DNA from: DASRJX01 sp035649235
Lineage (GTDB): Bacteria; Acidobacteriota; Polarisedimenticolia; Gp22-AA2
Direction: 5' to 3'
NCBI GenBank assembly: GCA_035649235.1
Contig: DASRJX010000025.1
Location: forward strand, 1-37,067
DNA length: 37,067 nucleotides
How positions within the stretch are numbered: the stretch's first letter is position 1; every line of letters begins with the position of its first letter. This document shows positions 14,991 to 23,547 of this stretch, one piece after another. Below the pieces are notes generated by a model, which saw only the letters and a list, made by a program, of their open reading frames with translations, was not told the DNA's origin and did not search any database. A program made the translations under genes and the position numbers.

Positions 14991-17396
14991 TCAGCCTCGG
15001 CGCTTCGGCCGCGTCGTCCGGTGCGTCGGCTTTGCTGTCCAGGGATCCTCCGGCCAGGGATGCTTCGGATAGCGGCCGCGCAGCTCCTTCCGCACCTCGG
15101 GGTAGGTCCTCTCCCAGAAGCTCCTGAGGTCCCGCGTCGTCTGCACGGGCCGTCCGCTCGGCGCCAGCAGCTCGAAGGTGACCGGCTCGCGATTCCTGCC
15201 GAGGCGCGGGCTCTCGGCCAGGCCGAACAACTCCTGCAGCTTGACCGACGCCACGACGGCGCCGTCGTCCCGGTAGTGAAGGCGCGCCGGCCGGCCGCTC
15301 GGCAGTGCGATCGACTCCGGGGCCCAGCGGTCGAGATCCCGGCGCGCGGCCGGCGGCAGGTGGGACGCGACGTCGATCCCCTTCAGGGTCGTGCGGCCGA
15401 CGCAGGCGCGGCCGACGAGGCCTGCCAGGTCCGCTTCCAGGCCCGCGAAGCGCAGGCGTCGCAGGAGGGCTTCGGTCGCGGGATCCGGACCACGGCGCAG
15501 GTACGCTTCGGCCAGGAGCGGGCCTGCGACCTCCGGATCGGGTGCGATGGACCGCTCGGCGATGACCATCTCGCGGTAGAAGAGGCGCTCCAGCGCCCGG
15601 ACCGCGCCGTCTCCTTCGTCGATGTGGTGCTCCACGGCGCGCCTCGTTGGCTCGATCCAGTCGCGCTCGATGCGGCTCGCCATCCGGACCACAGCCTCGG
15701 AGCCCGGGCCGCGGCGCCCGGCCGCCGCGTCGATCGCCACCAGGAACTCCCCCTCGCGCACGCCGCTCTCGGCGCCGAGCACTGCTCCGTGTCCCGAAGC
15801 CAGGACGAGCCGCGGGGAGCCGGGATCTCGCCGCCTCGCCACGCGGTCGGGATAGGCGGCGAGCGTGGCGCGCAGGAAGCGCGCCTCGTCGTCGCGGCCC
15901 GCATCGATCCCGTCGGCCAGCCGCCGCGCCAGCGCGTGCAGCTCGGAGGCCGCGCTGCGCACCTGGAACGGCTCCTCGTCGAGGTGGTCGGCGCGCTGCA
16001 GCAGGTCGGAGGAGGTGGTGGCCGCGGGCCCGCGGCGGCCCGGGGCCTTCGTCGAGCCCTCCGACAGGAGGGCGCAGGCCGCCGCCCCGGTTGACGATCC
16101 TCCGGTGCCGAGCAGCAGGCGGGCGAGGCGCGGATGGAGCGGCAGCCGCCGCAGACGACGTCCGAGTTCCGTGAGGCGGCCCTCGCGCACCGCGCCCAGG
16201 TCCTCGAGGAGCGTCAGCGCGGCCTCGATCCGCTCCTCGGAGGGCGGCTCGAGCCAGGCGAAGCGGCGCGGGTCGGCGCCCCAGGCCAGGACTTCCAGGC
16301 ATGGCCCCGCCAGGTCGGCGCGCGCGATCTCCGGCTCGCGGCGGGGGCGCAGGAGGTCGCGGCTGTCCCAGAGGCGCAGGCAGCGGCCCGGGCCCGTCCG
16401 TCCGGCGCGGCCGGCGCGCTGCTCGGCCGAGTCCGCCGGGATGCGCTCCGTCCCCAGGCGGTCCACGCCGGTGGCGGGATCGTAGCGCAGCACTTTGTGG
16501 AGACCGGTGTCGATCACGTCCGTGACCCCCTCCACCGTGAGCGACGTTTCGGCGATGTTCGTGGCGAGGATCAGCTTCCGTCCCTGGAACGGGGCGAGTG
16601 CTTTGTCCTGCGCGTTGGCGTCGAGCGATCCGTGCAGGGGGAGGAGCGCGATGGGCGGGCGTCCGGCCGCCCTCGCGCCGCCGCGCCCGGCGGCCCGCAT
16701 GTCGCCGTCACGCAGCTCCGGCAGCGTCCGGCGCAGCTCCTCTTCCAGGCGCCGGATCTCCGGGGCGCCGGGCAGGAAGCACAGCGCGTGGCCGCCCGGG
16801 CGCTGCAGCGCCTGGAGCAGGGCGTCTCTCGGCGCGAGGCCTGGGGCGTAGGCGACGTCGACCTTGTGCAGCCGGCCGGGCAGGTCCACGACCGGGCAGC
16901 CGCCGAGATAGGTCGCCAGTGTCGCCGCATCCAGCGTCGCCGACATGACGACGAGCCGCAGGTCGTCGCGCGCCTGCATCGCCTGGTGCGCGAACGCCAG
17001 CGCCAGATCGGCGTGCAGGCTGCGCTCGTGGAACTCGTCCAGGACGATGGTCCTGAAGTCGAGCAGCAGCGGATCGTCCTGGAGGCGCGCCGTCAGGATC
17101 CCTTCGGTCGCGACCAGCAGGCGCGTGCGCGAGGAGAACCGGCGGTCGAAGCGCACCTGCCAGCCGACCTCCTCGCCGAGCGTCCAGCCCTGATCGACGG
17201 CGATCCGGCGGGCCAGGGCGCGGGCGGCGAGACGGCGCGGCTGCAGCAGGATCAGAGGGCCGTCGGCGGCGAGCGCGGGCGGCACCCGCGTCGTCTTGCC
17301 GGCGCCGGGCGGCGCCACGACGATCGCGGCGCGCCTTTCCCGGACGATTGCCCGGATCTCCTCGAGGGAGCCGTCGATCGGCAGCGCGTCGCGCAC
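14991..17396 (-). CDS. hrpB: ATP-dependent helicase HrpB (DEAH/RHA family)
   Basis: An 801-residue superfamily 2 helicase. Walker A is APPGAGKTTRVP (near residue 33), the DEAH-box variant is LDEFHERSLHADL, motif III is VVMSATLDAATL, motif V is NIAETSLTVEGV, and motif VI is QRAGRAGRTGPG. The C-terminus holds the HrpB-specific region, ending RSFWERTYPEVRKELRGRYPKHPWPEDPWTA. That ending is characteristic of bacterial HrpB and its length is normal. HrpB is presumed to remodel RNA; its substrate is not established. The gene starts 9 bp after the M28 peptidase stop, so it is probably co-transcribed behind it. That pairing looks incidental. Confidence 0.96.
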   Translation of the reverse strand: MRDALPIDGSLEEIRAIVRERRAAIVVAPPGAGKTTRVPPALAADGPLILLQPRRLAARALARRIAVDQGWTLGEEVGWQVRFDRRFSSRTRLLVATEGILTARLQDDPLLLDFRTIVLDEFHERSLHADLALAFAHQAMQARDDLRLVVMSATLDAATLATYLGGCPVVDLPGRLHKVDVAYAPGLAPRDALLQALQRPGGHALCFLPGAPEIRRLEEELRRTLPELRDGDMRAAGRGGARAAGRPPIALLPLHGSLDANAQDKALAPFQGRKLILATNIAETSLTVEGVTDVIDTGLHKVLRYDPATGVDRLGTERIPADSAEQRAGRAGRTGPGRCLRLWDSRDLLRPRREPEIARADLAGPCLEVLAWGADPRRFAWLEPPSEERIEAALTLLEDLGAVREGRLTELGRRLRRLPLHPRLARLLLGTGGSSTGAAACALLSEGSTKAPGRRGPAATTSSDLLQRADHLDEEPFQVRSAASELHALARRLADGIDAGRDDEARFLRATLAAYPDRVARRRDPGSPRLVLASGHGAVLGAESGVREGEFLVAIDAAAGRRGPGSEAVVRMASRIERDWIEPTRRAVEHHIDEGDGAVRALERLFYREMVIAERSIAPDPEVAGPLLAEAYLRRGPDPATEALLRRLRFAGLEADLAGLVGRACVGRTTLKGIDVASHLPPAARRDLDRWAPESIALPSGRPARLHYRDDGAVVASVKLQELFGLAESPRLGRNREPVTFELLAPSGRPVQTTRDLRSFWERTYPEVRKELRGRYPKHPWPEDPWTAKPTHRTTRPKRRG

Positions 17397-17405
17397 CGCC
17401 CGGCC

Positions 17406-18866
17406 TCAGTGGGCGGTCGGAGCGACGACGGGCGGGACCCGGGGAAGCGGCGGCTCGCTTCCGGCGAGCGCCCAGGCCACGTACGCCATCGCCACGGCGC
17501 TCTTGGCCAGCTCGGCCGGGTCGACCTTGTCGAGCGTGTCGGCCTCGGTGTGATGCCAGTCGAAATAGTGCGTCATGTCCTGGCGCAGGCCGATCGTCGG
17601 CACACCGGCGGCCTTGAGGGGCGCGATGTCGGAGCCGCCGTCCGTGCCCACCCGTACATCCTCCAGCCCGAGACCCAGGAGCGGCCGGGCGAGGGTCCGG
17701 ACCACCTCCGCCCCGCCCTCTCCCGCGTTGACGAAGAAACCGAGCGGCCGTCCGGCGCCGGAGTCCGACTCGATGGCGGCGACGTGGCGCTGGAGCTCCT
17801 CCTGGTGATCGGCGGCATAGGTCTTCCCCCCGCGCAGCCCGTTCTCCTCGTTCATGAACAGGACCGCCCGGATGGTCCGCCGGGGCGTGAGCCCGAGCGT
17901 CTTGAGGAGCCGCAGCGCTTCCATCGTGACGGCCACGCCGGCCCCGTCGTCGGTCGCTCCGGTGCCGACGTCCCAGGAGTCGAGGTGCGCGCCGATCAGG
18001 ACGATCTCGTCCGGCCGCGACCGGCCCCGCAGCTCGGCGACGACGTTGGCCGACTCGGCGTCCGGGTGGGTCCGGCAGCCGAGCCGGAGATGCACCGTGA
18101 CGGTCTCCCCGGCCTGCTGCAGGCGATGGATGAGGTCGGCGTCCTCCGCCGTGATGGCCGCCGCGGGGATGCGCGGCACGTCCTCGAGATAGCTGAGCGA
18201 CCCGGTGTGCGGGAGCCGCGCATTGAGCGTGCCGAGGGAGCGGATCAGCATGGCGACGGCGCCCTGCTTCGCCGCCTCGCTCGGCCCGCGGTGGCGCAAG
18301 GTGCTCGTCTCGCCGTAGCCGGCCCCATGGGGGTCGGGGCGGGTGACCTTGTTGAACAGGACGATGCGGCCGCGGACCTTGTCACCGAGCGCGTGCAGGG
18401 CGTCGAACGAATCGGCCTCTACCACCTCGGCGGTGATCCCCGCGGGCGGCGTCGCCTCGCTCATGCCGAGAGCGAGGACGGCCATCGATCGGGACACCGG
18501 AGCGACGAGTGCTATCGACGCCTCGCCCCGCTCCCAGCGCGGCACCATGACCTTCTCTCCGCGCACGCGGCTCAAGCCGTCGCGCCGGAACTCCCCGATG
18601 GCCCAGGCGACGGCTTGTTCCGCCTGCGGCGTCCCGGACAGGCGCGCGCCGATCCGATCGGCGAGCCACGCGAGCTTCCGCCAGGCGCCCTGCGAGACCA
18701 TCTCCTCCGCCAGGAGCCGGGCGGCGACCCGCTCCTGTTCCGTGACCTCCCGCGGCGCACTCGCGGCGGCGGGCGGAGCGACGGGCGGCGGAGAGGGCAG
18801 CCGAACGGCGGCCAGGAAGAGGACCGGCGCCAGCAGCAGCGCGGCCGTGGAGCGCAGAGGAGGCAT
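17406..18866 (-). CDS. Secreted M28-family zinc aminopeptidase
   Basis: A 486-residue exported peptidase with signal peptide MPPLRSTAALLLAPVLFLAA. The zinc site is spread over HLDSWDVGTGATDDGAG (His, bridging Asp), FMNEENGLRGG (general base Glu), ESDSGAGRPLG (Asp) and HYFDWHHTEADTLDKVD (His). A protease-associated region lies before the catalytic part (for example GKVRGRIVLFNK-like residues). Family members remove amino-terminal residues from peptides. The ATG at 18866 has no ribosome site, but TATCAT ends 8 bases upstream, suggesting a leaderless mRNA. It is divergent from an S9 peptidase, with which it shares overlapping -10 elements, so the two secreted peptidases are probably co-regulated. 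Confidence 0.94.
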   Translation of the reverse strand: MPPLRSTAALLLAPVLFLAAVRLPSPPPVAPPAAASAPREVTEQERVAARLLAEEMVSQGAWRKLAWLADRIGARLSGTPQAEQAVAWAIGEFRRDGLSRVRGEKVMVPRWERGEASIALVAPVSRSMAVLALGMSEATPPAGITAEVVEADSFDALHALGDKVRGRIVLFNKVTRPDPHGAGYGETSTLRHRGPSEAAKQGAVAMLIRSLGTLNARLPHTGSLSYLEDVPRIPAAAITAEDADLIHRLQQAGETVTVHLRLGCRTHPDAESANVVAELRGRSRPDEIVLIGAHLDSWDVGTGATDDGAGVAVTMEALRLLKTLGLTPRRTIRAVLFMNEENGLRGGKTYAADHQEELQRHVAAIESDSGAGRPLGFFVNAGEGGAEVVRTLARPLLGLGLEDVRVGTDGGSDIAPLKAAGVPTIGLRQDMTHYFDWHHTEADTLDKVDPAELAKSAVAMAYVAWALAGSEPPLPRVPPVVAPTAH

Positions 18867-18874
18867 GGCCGCGG

Positions 18875-18884
18875 ATGATAGAAT
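18875..18884. promoter_or_regulatory. Overlapping divergent -10 elements (bidirectional promoter)
   Basis: The ten bases ATGATAGAAT hold TAGAAT on the plus strand (18879-18884, S9 peptidase) and TATCAT on the minus strand (18880-18875, M28 peptidase). The two hexamers overlap by two bases. The minus-strand one ends 8 bases before its ATG. Confidence 0.55.
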
Positions 18885-18936
18885 GTCCGCCCCTTTGTCA
18901 GCAAACCAGCGAGGCACGCCTCGTCCGGAGGTCGCG

Positions 18937-21072
18937 ATGTCGATCCGCTCCTGCGCCCGCCTGCTTCCCCTCGCCCTCGTCCTGACCTGCGCCGCTTCCT
19001 CGGGCGCGGCGCCGGCACCTGAAAGGGTGGCCCAGTCGGTAGCCCCCCCAGGACAGCCGGCCGAGGTTCCACCAGCGGCCACGGCGGTCGGCTGGCGCTG
19101 GACCCCCGATGTCATCGTCGACACGACGCGGCTGTCGTCGGCGCAGATCTCGCCCGACGGAGCGCGCGTCGTCTACGTGGCCACGAAACCCCGCGCCGCC
19201 GACGCCGCGCGGGGCGGCGCGTGGTCGAACCTGTGGGTCGTGCCGGTGGCGGGCGGCGCCCCGCGTCGCCTGACCACCGCCGACGCAGAGGACAAGTCTC
19301 CCGCCTGGTCGCCGGACGGCCGCGCCATCGCCTTCCTGTCGGCGCGTGGCGCCGACAAGCCGAAGACCCGCCTCTACGTCATCCCCGCCGACGGGGGCGA
19401 GCCGCGGGCGCTCACCGGCGAGAAGGGCGATGTCGACAGCTTCGCCTGGAGCCGCGACTCGCGCAGCATCGCCTTCGTCGCCGTCGATCCGAAGAGCGAC
19501 GCGAAGGAGAAGGACGAGAAGGCCGGGCGCGACTGGCAGGTCGTCGATCAGGACCTGCGCCCGCGCCGGCTGTGGATCGTCCAGGCGGGCGGCATAACCG
19601 CGGGCGCAGGCGCCGGACCCGGCGCACCGCCCGCGCCGAGGCCGGTCGAGGCGCTGGGGGAGCGATCGGTCTGGGAGTTCGGCTGGGGGCCGGACGCGCG
19701 GAGCCTCGTCGCCGCGGTCAGCGACACGCCGCGCACCGACGATTCCTACATGGCGAAGCGGATCCTGATCCTGCCGCTCGACCCAGGGGCGAAGTCGCGG
19801 CAGCTGGTCGGGAACGTCGGGAAGATCGGACAGCTCTACTGGTCTCTGGATGGTGCCCGGATCGCCTGGCGGGGCGGAGTCGACGGCTCCGATCCGTCGG
19901 TCGGCAGCCTGTTCGTGGCCGACGTCACGGGAGGAGCGCCGCGCAACCTGACCGCCGACCGGGAGGAGTCGGTCGGCGACATCGTCTGGATGGAAGGGAA
20001 CACCATCGTCGTCTCGGTGGTCCAGGGGACGCGCACCGCCCTGATCGCGATCGGCGCGCGCGACCCGGCGTCGCGGCGTGTCCTGGTCGGACCGGGAGCG
20101 CTCGTGTTCGGCGACGCCTCGGCGTCGCGGGACGGCCGCCGCTTCGCCTTCACGGCCTCGAACGCGGGCGGGCCGGCCGAGGTCTACGCGGCGACCGGCG
20201 AGGGCGGCGGCCGGGGCTCCGCTTCGTCGCAGGCGCCTCGCCGGCTGACCGACGCCAACCCGCGCCTCGCCTCGCTGCCGCGCGGCACGCAGGAGACGTT
20301 CTCCTACAAGGCGTCCGACGGGCTGGCGTTGGAAGGCGTCCTGATCCACCCGGCGGGTGATCCGCAGCGGGAGAGCTATCCGCTCGTGGTCGTGGTCCAC
20401 GGAGGCCCGGAGTCGCAGTACCTGGACGGCTGGAACACCAGTTACGGCGGGCCGGGACAGGCCCTCGCGGAGCGGGGCTGCTACGTCTTTTATCCCAACT
20501 ACCGGGGCTCGACCGGCCGCGGCGTCGGCTTCGCCAAGGCCGACCACAAGGACCTGGGCGGCCGGGAGTTCCAGGACGTCCTGGACGGCGTCGACGCCCT
20601 GCGGGAGCGCTTCCGCGTGGACGCGCGGCGCGTCGGCATCACCGGCGGCTCGTACGGCGGCTACTTCACCGGCCTCGGCGTGACGCGCTGGAGCGACCGC
20701 TTCGCCGCCGGCGTCTCGTTCTTCGGCATCAGCGACTGGCTCTCCTTCCTGGGACAGAGCGACATCCCGGTCGAGAACAGCGCGGTGCACTGGAGTCTCT
20801 CGTGCTACGAGCAGAGGGAGACCTGCCGCAACGCCAGCCCGATCGAGCATCTCGAGAAGGCCGTCACGCCGACGCTCATCCTCCAAGGGGACGCCGACGC
20901 GCGCGTCCCGAAGCCCCAGAGCGATCAGCTCTACGCGGCCCTGCGCTGGAAGGCCATCCCGGTCGAGTACGTCGTCTTCCCGCGCGAGAAGCACGGCTTC
21001 ACGGAGCGGGAGCACCAGATCGAGGCCTGCCGCCGGCTCCTTCTGTGGTTCGAGAAGTACCTGAGGCTGTAG
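18937..21072 (+). CDS. Secreted S9-family prolyl oligopeptidase
   Basis: A 711-residue exported serine peptidase. The signal peptide (MSIRSCARLLPLALVLTCAA) is followed by a beta-propeller with WD40-like/TolB-type repeats (SPAWSPDGRAIAFLS, SFAWSRDSRSIAFVA). The alpha/beta hydrolase domain has VVVVHGGPESQY, the Ser nucleophile in GGSYGGYFT, Asp in LQGDADARVP and His in PREKHGF. This is the dipeptidyl-peptidase/acylaminoacyl-peptidase layout. The ATG at 18937 follows CCGGAGG. Earlier in-frame ATGs (back to 18343) lie over the divergent M28 gene and are rejected. It is divergent from the M28 gene and ends before a 7-bp stem hairpin. Confidence 0.95.
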   Translation: MSIRSCARLLPLALVLTCAASSGAAPAPERVAQSVAPPGQPAEVPPAATAVGWRWTPDVIVDTTRLSSAQISPDGARVVYVATKPRAADAARGGAWSNLWVVPVAGGAPRRLTTADAEDKSPAWSPDGRAIAFLSARGADKPKTRLYVIPADGGEPRALTGEKGDVDSFAWSRDSRSIAFVAVDPKSDAKEKDEKAGRDWQVVDQDLRPRRLWIVQAGGITAGAGAGPGAPPAPRPVEALGERSVWEFGWGPDARSLVAAVSDTPRTDDSYMAKRILILPLDPGAKSRQLVGNVGKIGQLYWSLDGARIAWRGGVDGSDPSVGSLFVADVTGGAPRNLTADREESVGDIVWMEGNTIVVSVVQGTRTALIAIGARDPASRRVLVGPGALVFGDASASRDGRRFAFTASNAGGPAEVYAATGEGGGRGSASSQAPRRLTDANPRLASLPRGTQETFSYKASDGLALEGVLIHPAGDPQRESYPLVVVVHGGPESQYLDGWNTSYGGPGQALAERGCYVFYPNYRGSTGRGVGFAKADHKDLGGREFQDVLDGVDALRERFRVDARRVGITGGSYGGYFTGLGVTRWSDRFAAGVSFFGISDWLSFLGQSDIPVENSAVHWSLSCYEQRETCRNASPIEHLEKAVTPTLILQGDADARVPKPQSDQLYAALRWKAIPVEYVVFPREKHGFTEREHQIEACRRLLLWFEKYLRL

Positions 21073-21081
21073 CGGACCGAA

Positions 21082-21098
21082 GGCGCCCTGCGGGCGCC
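21082..21098. terminator. Hairpin between convergent S9 peptidase and ZIP transporter genes
   Basis: A perfect 7-bp stem (21082-21088 with 21092-21098) with a 3-base loop lies in the 28-bp convergent gap, with flanking bases agcg/cgct also able to pair. There is no T-tract, so it may act as a bidirectional terminator or end-protecting hairpin. Confidence 0.5.
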
Positions 21099-21100
21099 CG

Positions 21101-21835
21101 CTACTCCATCACGGAGAGGATGGCGGCGGTCAGGTAGCCGAGCGTGGCCAGCAGGCCCACGATCTTGCCGCCGTGCTCGAACGCCTCCGGCATCATGACG
21201 TCGGCCAGCATCGTGAGGACGGCGCCGGCCGCGAAGGCGCGCGCGTAGCGTCCGTCGACGGCGGGCACGGATCGGACGAACGCGTAGCCCCCCGCCGCCG
21301 CGACCGCGGAAGCGGCCACGAGCGCGCTCCACATCCCCATCACGTGGCGGGACGTATGGCCCGCGCTCAGGAGGGCGCGCGTGCCGGCGATGCCCTCCGG
21401 CAGGTTGGACACGAAGACCGCCGTCAGGAAGGCGATGCTGATGGCTCCGCCCGTGGCGAGCCCGATACCCAGGATCAGGGACTCGGGCACGCCGTCGAGA
21501 AGCGTGCCGAGGAAGATCGCGGCCCCGGACCCGTCGCCCTGCGATCCCTCGAGGCGCTTGCGGTGCTCGCCGCCGCTCCGATCGATCGCCCAGTCGGCGA
21601 GAAAGAAGGTCAGGGCACCGGCCGCGAAGGCGATCGCCGACGACCGCCCGGTGCCTGCGAGCGACGATTCGGGGACCAGCTCGTAGGCGATGCTGCTGAT
21701 GAGCGCCCCGGCCCCGAATCCCATGATGACGCCCGTCACCCGGTTCGAGAGGCTGAATCGCAGGGCGATGAAAGCACCGAGGAGGAGCGAGCAGGCCGCG
21801 AAGCCTCCCCACAGTCCGGCCGCCCAGGCGCTCAT
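21101..21835 (-). CDS. ZIP-family metal transporter
   Basis: A 244-residue membrane protein with about eight hydrophobic segments. The ZIP core is visible as LDGVPESLILGIGLATGGAI, followed by SNLPEGIAGTRALLSAGHTS. ZIP proteins move Zn2+, Fe2+ or related cations towards the cytoplasm. The usual His of the HN(F/I)PEG motif is replaced by DGVPES, so metal preference or direction may differ. The ATG at 21835 begins two bases after the stop of the upstream exported protein (TAG-CG-ATG) with no ribosome site of its own, so translation is probably coupled to that gene. It is convergent with the S9 peptidase gene. Confidence 0.88.
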   Translation of the reverse strand: MSAWAAGLWGGFAACSLLLGAFIALRFSLSNRVTGVIMGFGAGALISSIAYELVPESSLAGTGRSSAIAFAAGALTFFLADWAIDRSGGEHRKRLEGSQGDGSGAAIFLGTLLDGVPESLILGIGLATGGAISIAFLTAVFVSNLPEGIAGTRALLSAGHTSRHVMGMWSALVAASAVAAAGGYAFVRSVPAVDGRYARAFAAGAVLTMLADVMMPEAFEHGGKIVGLLATLGYLTAAILSVME

Positions 21836-21837
21836 CG

Positions 21838-22494
21838 CTAATGTGACTTCGGCTTCCCGTGCCCTTTCTTGGGGCCGTGACCGCCTCCCTGCTTCCCCTC
21901 GCCGTGCTTCCCCTGCTGGGCGTGATAGGGCCGGCCCTTCTTGTCGGCCACGAAAACCGGCGCCGTCACGCCTCGGGGATAGCCCCGGACCACCTCGTAG
22001 GCCGGGGCGCCGATCCAGCGCGATGCCAGCTGGACCTGCACCAGGTCGCAGACGTCCCGGTCGCGCAGCCGGGCGCCGCGCGGGTTCTTCTTCCAGTAAC
22101 CCCAGGCGTTGCCATAGGGGGGACCGGGGTCGTCGGGGATGCCGACGAACAGGACGTCGAGCGGCACGCCGACGCGCGTGAAGATGACCGACCAGCTCGC
22201 CCTCTGGGCGCGCAGGTCGACGAGGTTCGGCAGCGGCCATCCCGAGGCGTGCTGCAGGAAGAACAGCACCGGGAGGTCGGCCTCGACGTAGGGCACCCGC
22301 GGCAGGAGCGGCTCGAGGGCCGGCCGCTGGTAGCCGAAATTGCTGACGGCGAGATTGAGGAAGTACTGGTTGTCGTTGTGGACCCGGTCCATGCTGAACA
22401 GGAAGTCGAACGACGTGGCCGCACCGGCTGGAGAAGCCGCCGCGAGCGAGAGGACGAGGACGAAGCCGAGCCGGGCCAGGCGATCCAAGGACAT
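21838..22494 (-). CDS. Exported protein of unknown function with basic His/Gly tail
   Basis: A 218-residue protein with a clear signal peptide (MSLDRLARLGFVLVLSLAAA, cleavage near AGA). The mature part starts TSFDFLFSMDRVHNDNQYFL and contains PYVEADLPVLFFLQHASG and VGIPDDPGPPYGNAWGYW. The last 28 or so residues are rich in His, Gly and Lys (for example KHGEGKQGGGHG and KPKSH), a composition that could bind metals or nucleic acids. It is followed after 2 bp by a ZIP metal transporter, which makes a metal-related role possible. I do not recognise a named family. GGAGGAG lies 6 bases before the ATG, and a TAGAAT element (22546-22541) lies 46 bases upstream. It is divergent from the MutM-like gene. 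Confidence 0.85.
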   Translation of the reverse strand: MSLDRLARLGFVLVLSLAAASPAGAATSFDFLFSMDRVHNDNQYFLNLAVSNFGYQRPALEPLLPRVPYVEADLPVLFFLQHASGWPLPNLVDLRAQRASWSVIFTRVGVPLDVLFVGIPDDPGPPYGNAWGYWKKNPRGARLRDRDVCDLVQVQLASRWIGAPAYEVVRGYPRGVTAPVFVADKKGRPYHAQQGKHGEGKQGGGHGPKKGHGKPKSH

Positions 22495-22540
22495 GATGAT
22501 CTCCTCCTGTCGAGGTCGGGCGTTGGCGTTACGAGGTGAG

Positions 22541-22546
22541 ATTCTA
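22541..22546 (-). promoter_or_regulatory. Predicted -10 element (TAGAAT), minus strand
   Basis: TAGAAT on the minus strand, 46 bases upstream of the exported protein's ATG at 22494, with the GGAGGAG ribosome site in between. Confidence 0.4.
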
Positions 22547-22592
22547 GGTCCGGCCGGGGTATTCCGCCAGCGGACCGTGAGGGTCGGGATCG

Positions 22593-22598
22593 TAGAAT
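22593..22598 (+). promoter_or_regulatory. Predicted -10 element (TAGAAT), plus strand
   Basis: TAGAAT on the plus strand, 27 bases upstream of the GTG start of the MutM-like gene at 22626, with CGGAGGG between them. The same hexamer appears on the other strand 47 bases away. Confidence 0.4.
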
Positions 22599-22625
22599 CG
22601 GAGACTTCGCGGAGGGCCGCAGCGC

Positions 22626-23531
22626 GTGCCGGAGCTTCCCGACGTCACGGTCTACATCGAGTGCCTCGAGCGCCGGATCCTCGGGCGGCCGCTCCTGAAG
22701 GTCCGCCTGGCGAGCCCTTTCCTCCTGAGGAGCGTGACGCCGCCGCTCTCGGAGGCGGAAGGGACGAAGGTCATTGGGCTGCGCCGCCTCGGCAAGCGGA
22801 TCGTCCTGGCGCTCGAAGAAGATCTCTTCCTCGTCCTGCACCTCATGATCGCCGGCCGGCTGCGCTGGAAGGACGCGGGCGCCAAGGTGCCGGGACGGCT
22901 CGGCCTCGCGGCGCTCGATTTCCCCGACGGCACCCTCCTCCTCACGGAGGCCGGCTCGAAAAAGCGCGCCTCGCTCCACCTGGTGCGCGGCGAGGAGGGG
23001 CTCGAGCCGTTCCTGTGCCGTGGGCTCGAGGTGCTCGATTCGACGCCCGGGGAGTTCGCCTCAGCGCTCCGCAGCGAGAACCACACGCTCAAGCGGGCTC
23101 TGACCGACCCGCGGCTGTTCAGCGGCATCGGCAACGCCTATTCGGACGAGATCCTGCACCGGGCCCGCCTCTCCCCGATGCAGCTCACGAGCCGCCTGGG
23201 AGACGAAGAAGCGGCCCGCCTGCATGCCGCGACCGTCGCGACCTTGCGCGACTGGACGGAGCGGCTCCGGCGCGAGACGGGGGAGGGCTTTCCCGAGAAG
23301 GTCACGGCCTTCCGCGAGGGCATGGCGGTCCACGGCCGCTTCGGGCAGCCGTGCCCCGACTGTGGCACCTCGGTGCAGCGGATCGTCTACGTCGAGAACG
23401 AGTGCAACTACTGTCCGCGCTGCCAGACGGAGGGTCGCCTGCTCGCCGACCGCGCCCTGTCGCGCCTGTTGAAGGACGACTGGCCGAAGACGATCGAAGA
23501 GATGGAAGGGGTCTCGGGCGGCAGGGGATGA
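22626..23531 (+). CDS. MutM/Nei-family DNA glycosylase
   Basis: A 301-residue base-excision repair enzyme. It starts at a GTG, giving MPELPDVTVYIE, so the catalytic Pro2 and Glu3 are in place. Other family features are LGKRIVLAL (Lys), LHLMIAGRLRW, and LFSGIGNAYSDEILHRA, the conserved GIGNxYxDEIL helix. The C-terminal zinc finger is C-P-D-C-G and C-P-R-C-Q (CPDCGTSVQRIVYVENE then YCPRCQTEG). About 30 residues follow the finger, longer than in classical Fpg. It should excise oxidised bases such as 8-oxoguanine and nick the strand, but Fpg and Nei subtypes are not separable here. A TAGAAT element lies 27 bases upstream and CGGAGGG precedes the start. It is convergent with the deacylase gene, 16 bp away. 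Confidence 0.93.
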   Translation: MPELPDVTVYIECLERRILGRPLLKVRLASPFLLRSVTPPLSEAEGTKVIGLRRLGKRIVLALEEDLFLVLHLMIAGRLRWKDAGAKVPGRLGLAALDFPDGTLLLTEAGSKKRASLHLVRGEEGLEPFLCRGLEVLDSTPGEFASALRSENHTLKRALTDPRLFSGIGNAYSDEILHRARLSPMQLTSRLGDEEAARLHAATVATLRDWTERLRRETGEGFPEKVTAFREGMAVHGRFGQPCPDCGTSVQRIVYVENECNYCPRCQTEGRLLADRALSRLLKDDWPKTIEEMEGVSGGRG

Positions 23532-23547
23532 CGGCCGATCCGGGGAC

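Noticed and set aside
16134..18878. Long plus-strand open frame opposite hrpB and the M28 peptidase
   Set aside because: It is Arg/Ala/Asp/Glu-rich low-complexity text with no motif, and lies antisense to two confidently recognised genes. GC-rich third codon positions produce such frames.
18898..21015. 705-codon minus-strand open frame opposite the S9 peptidase
   Set aside because: The plus strand carries a complete catalytic triad and propeller. The antisense frame shows no family features.
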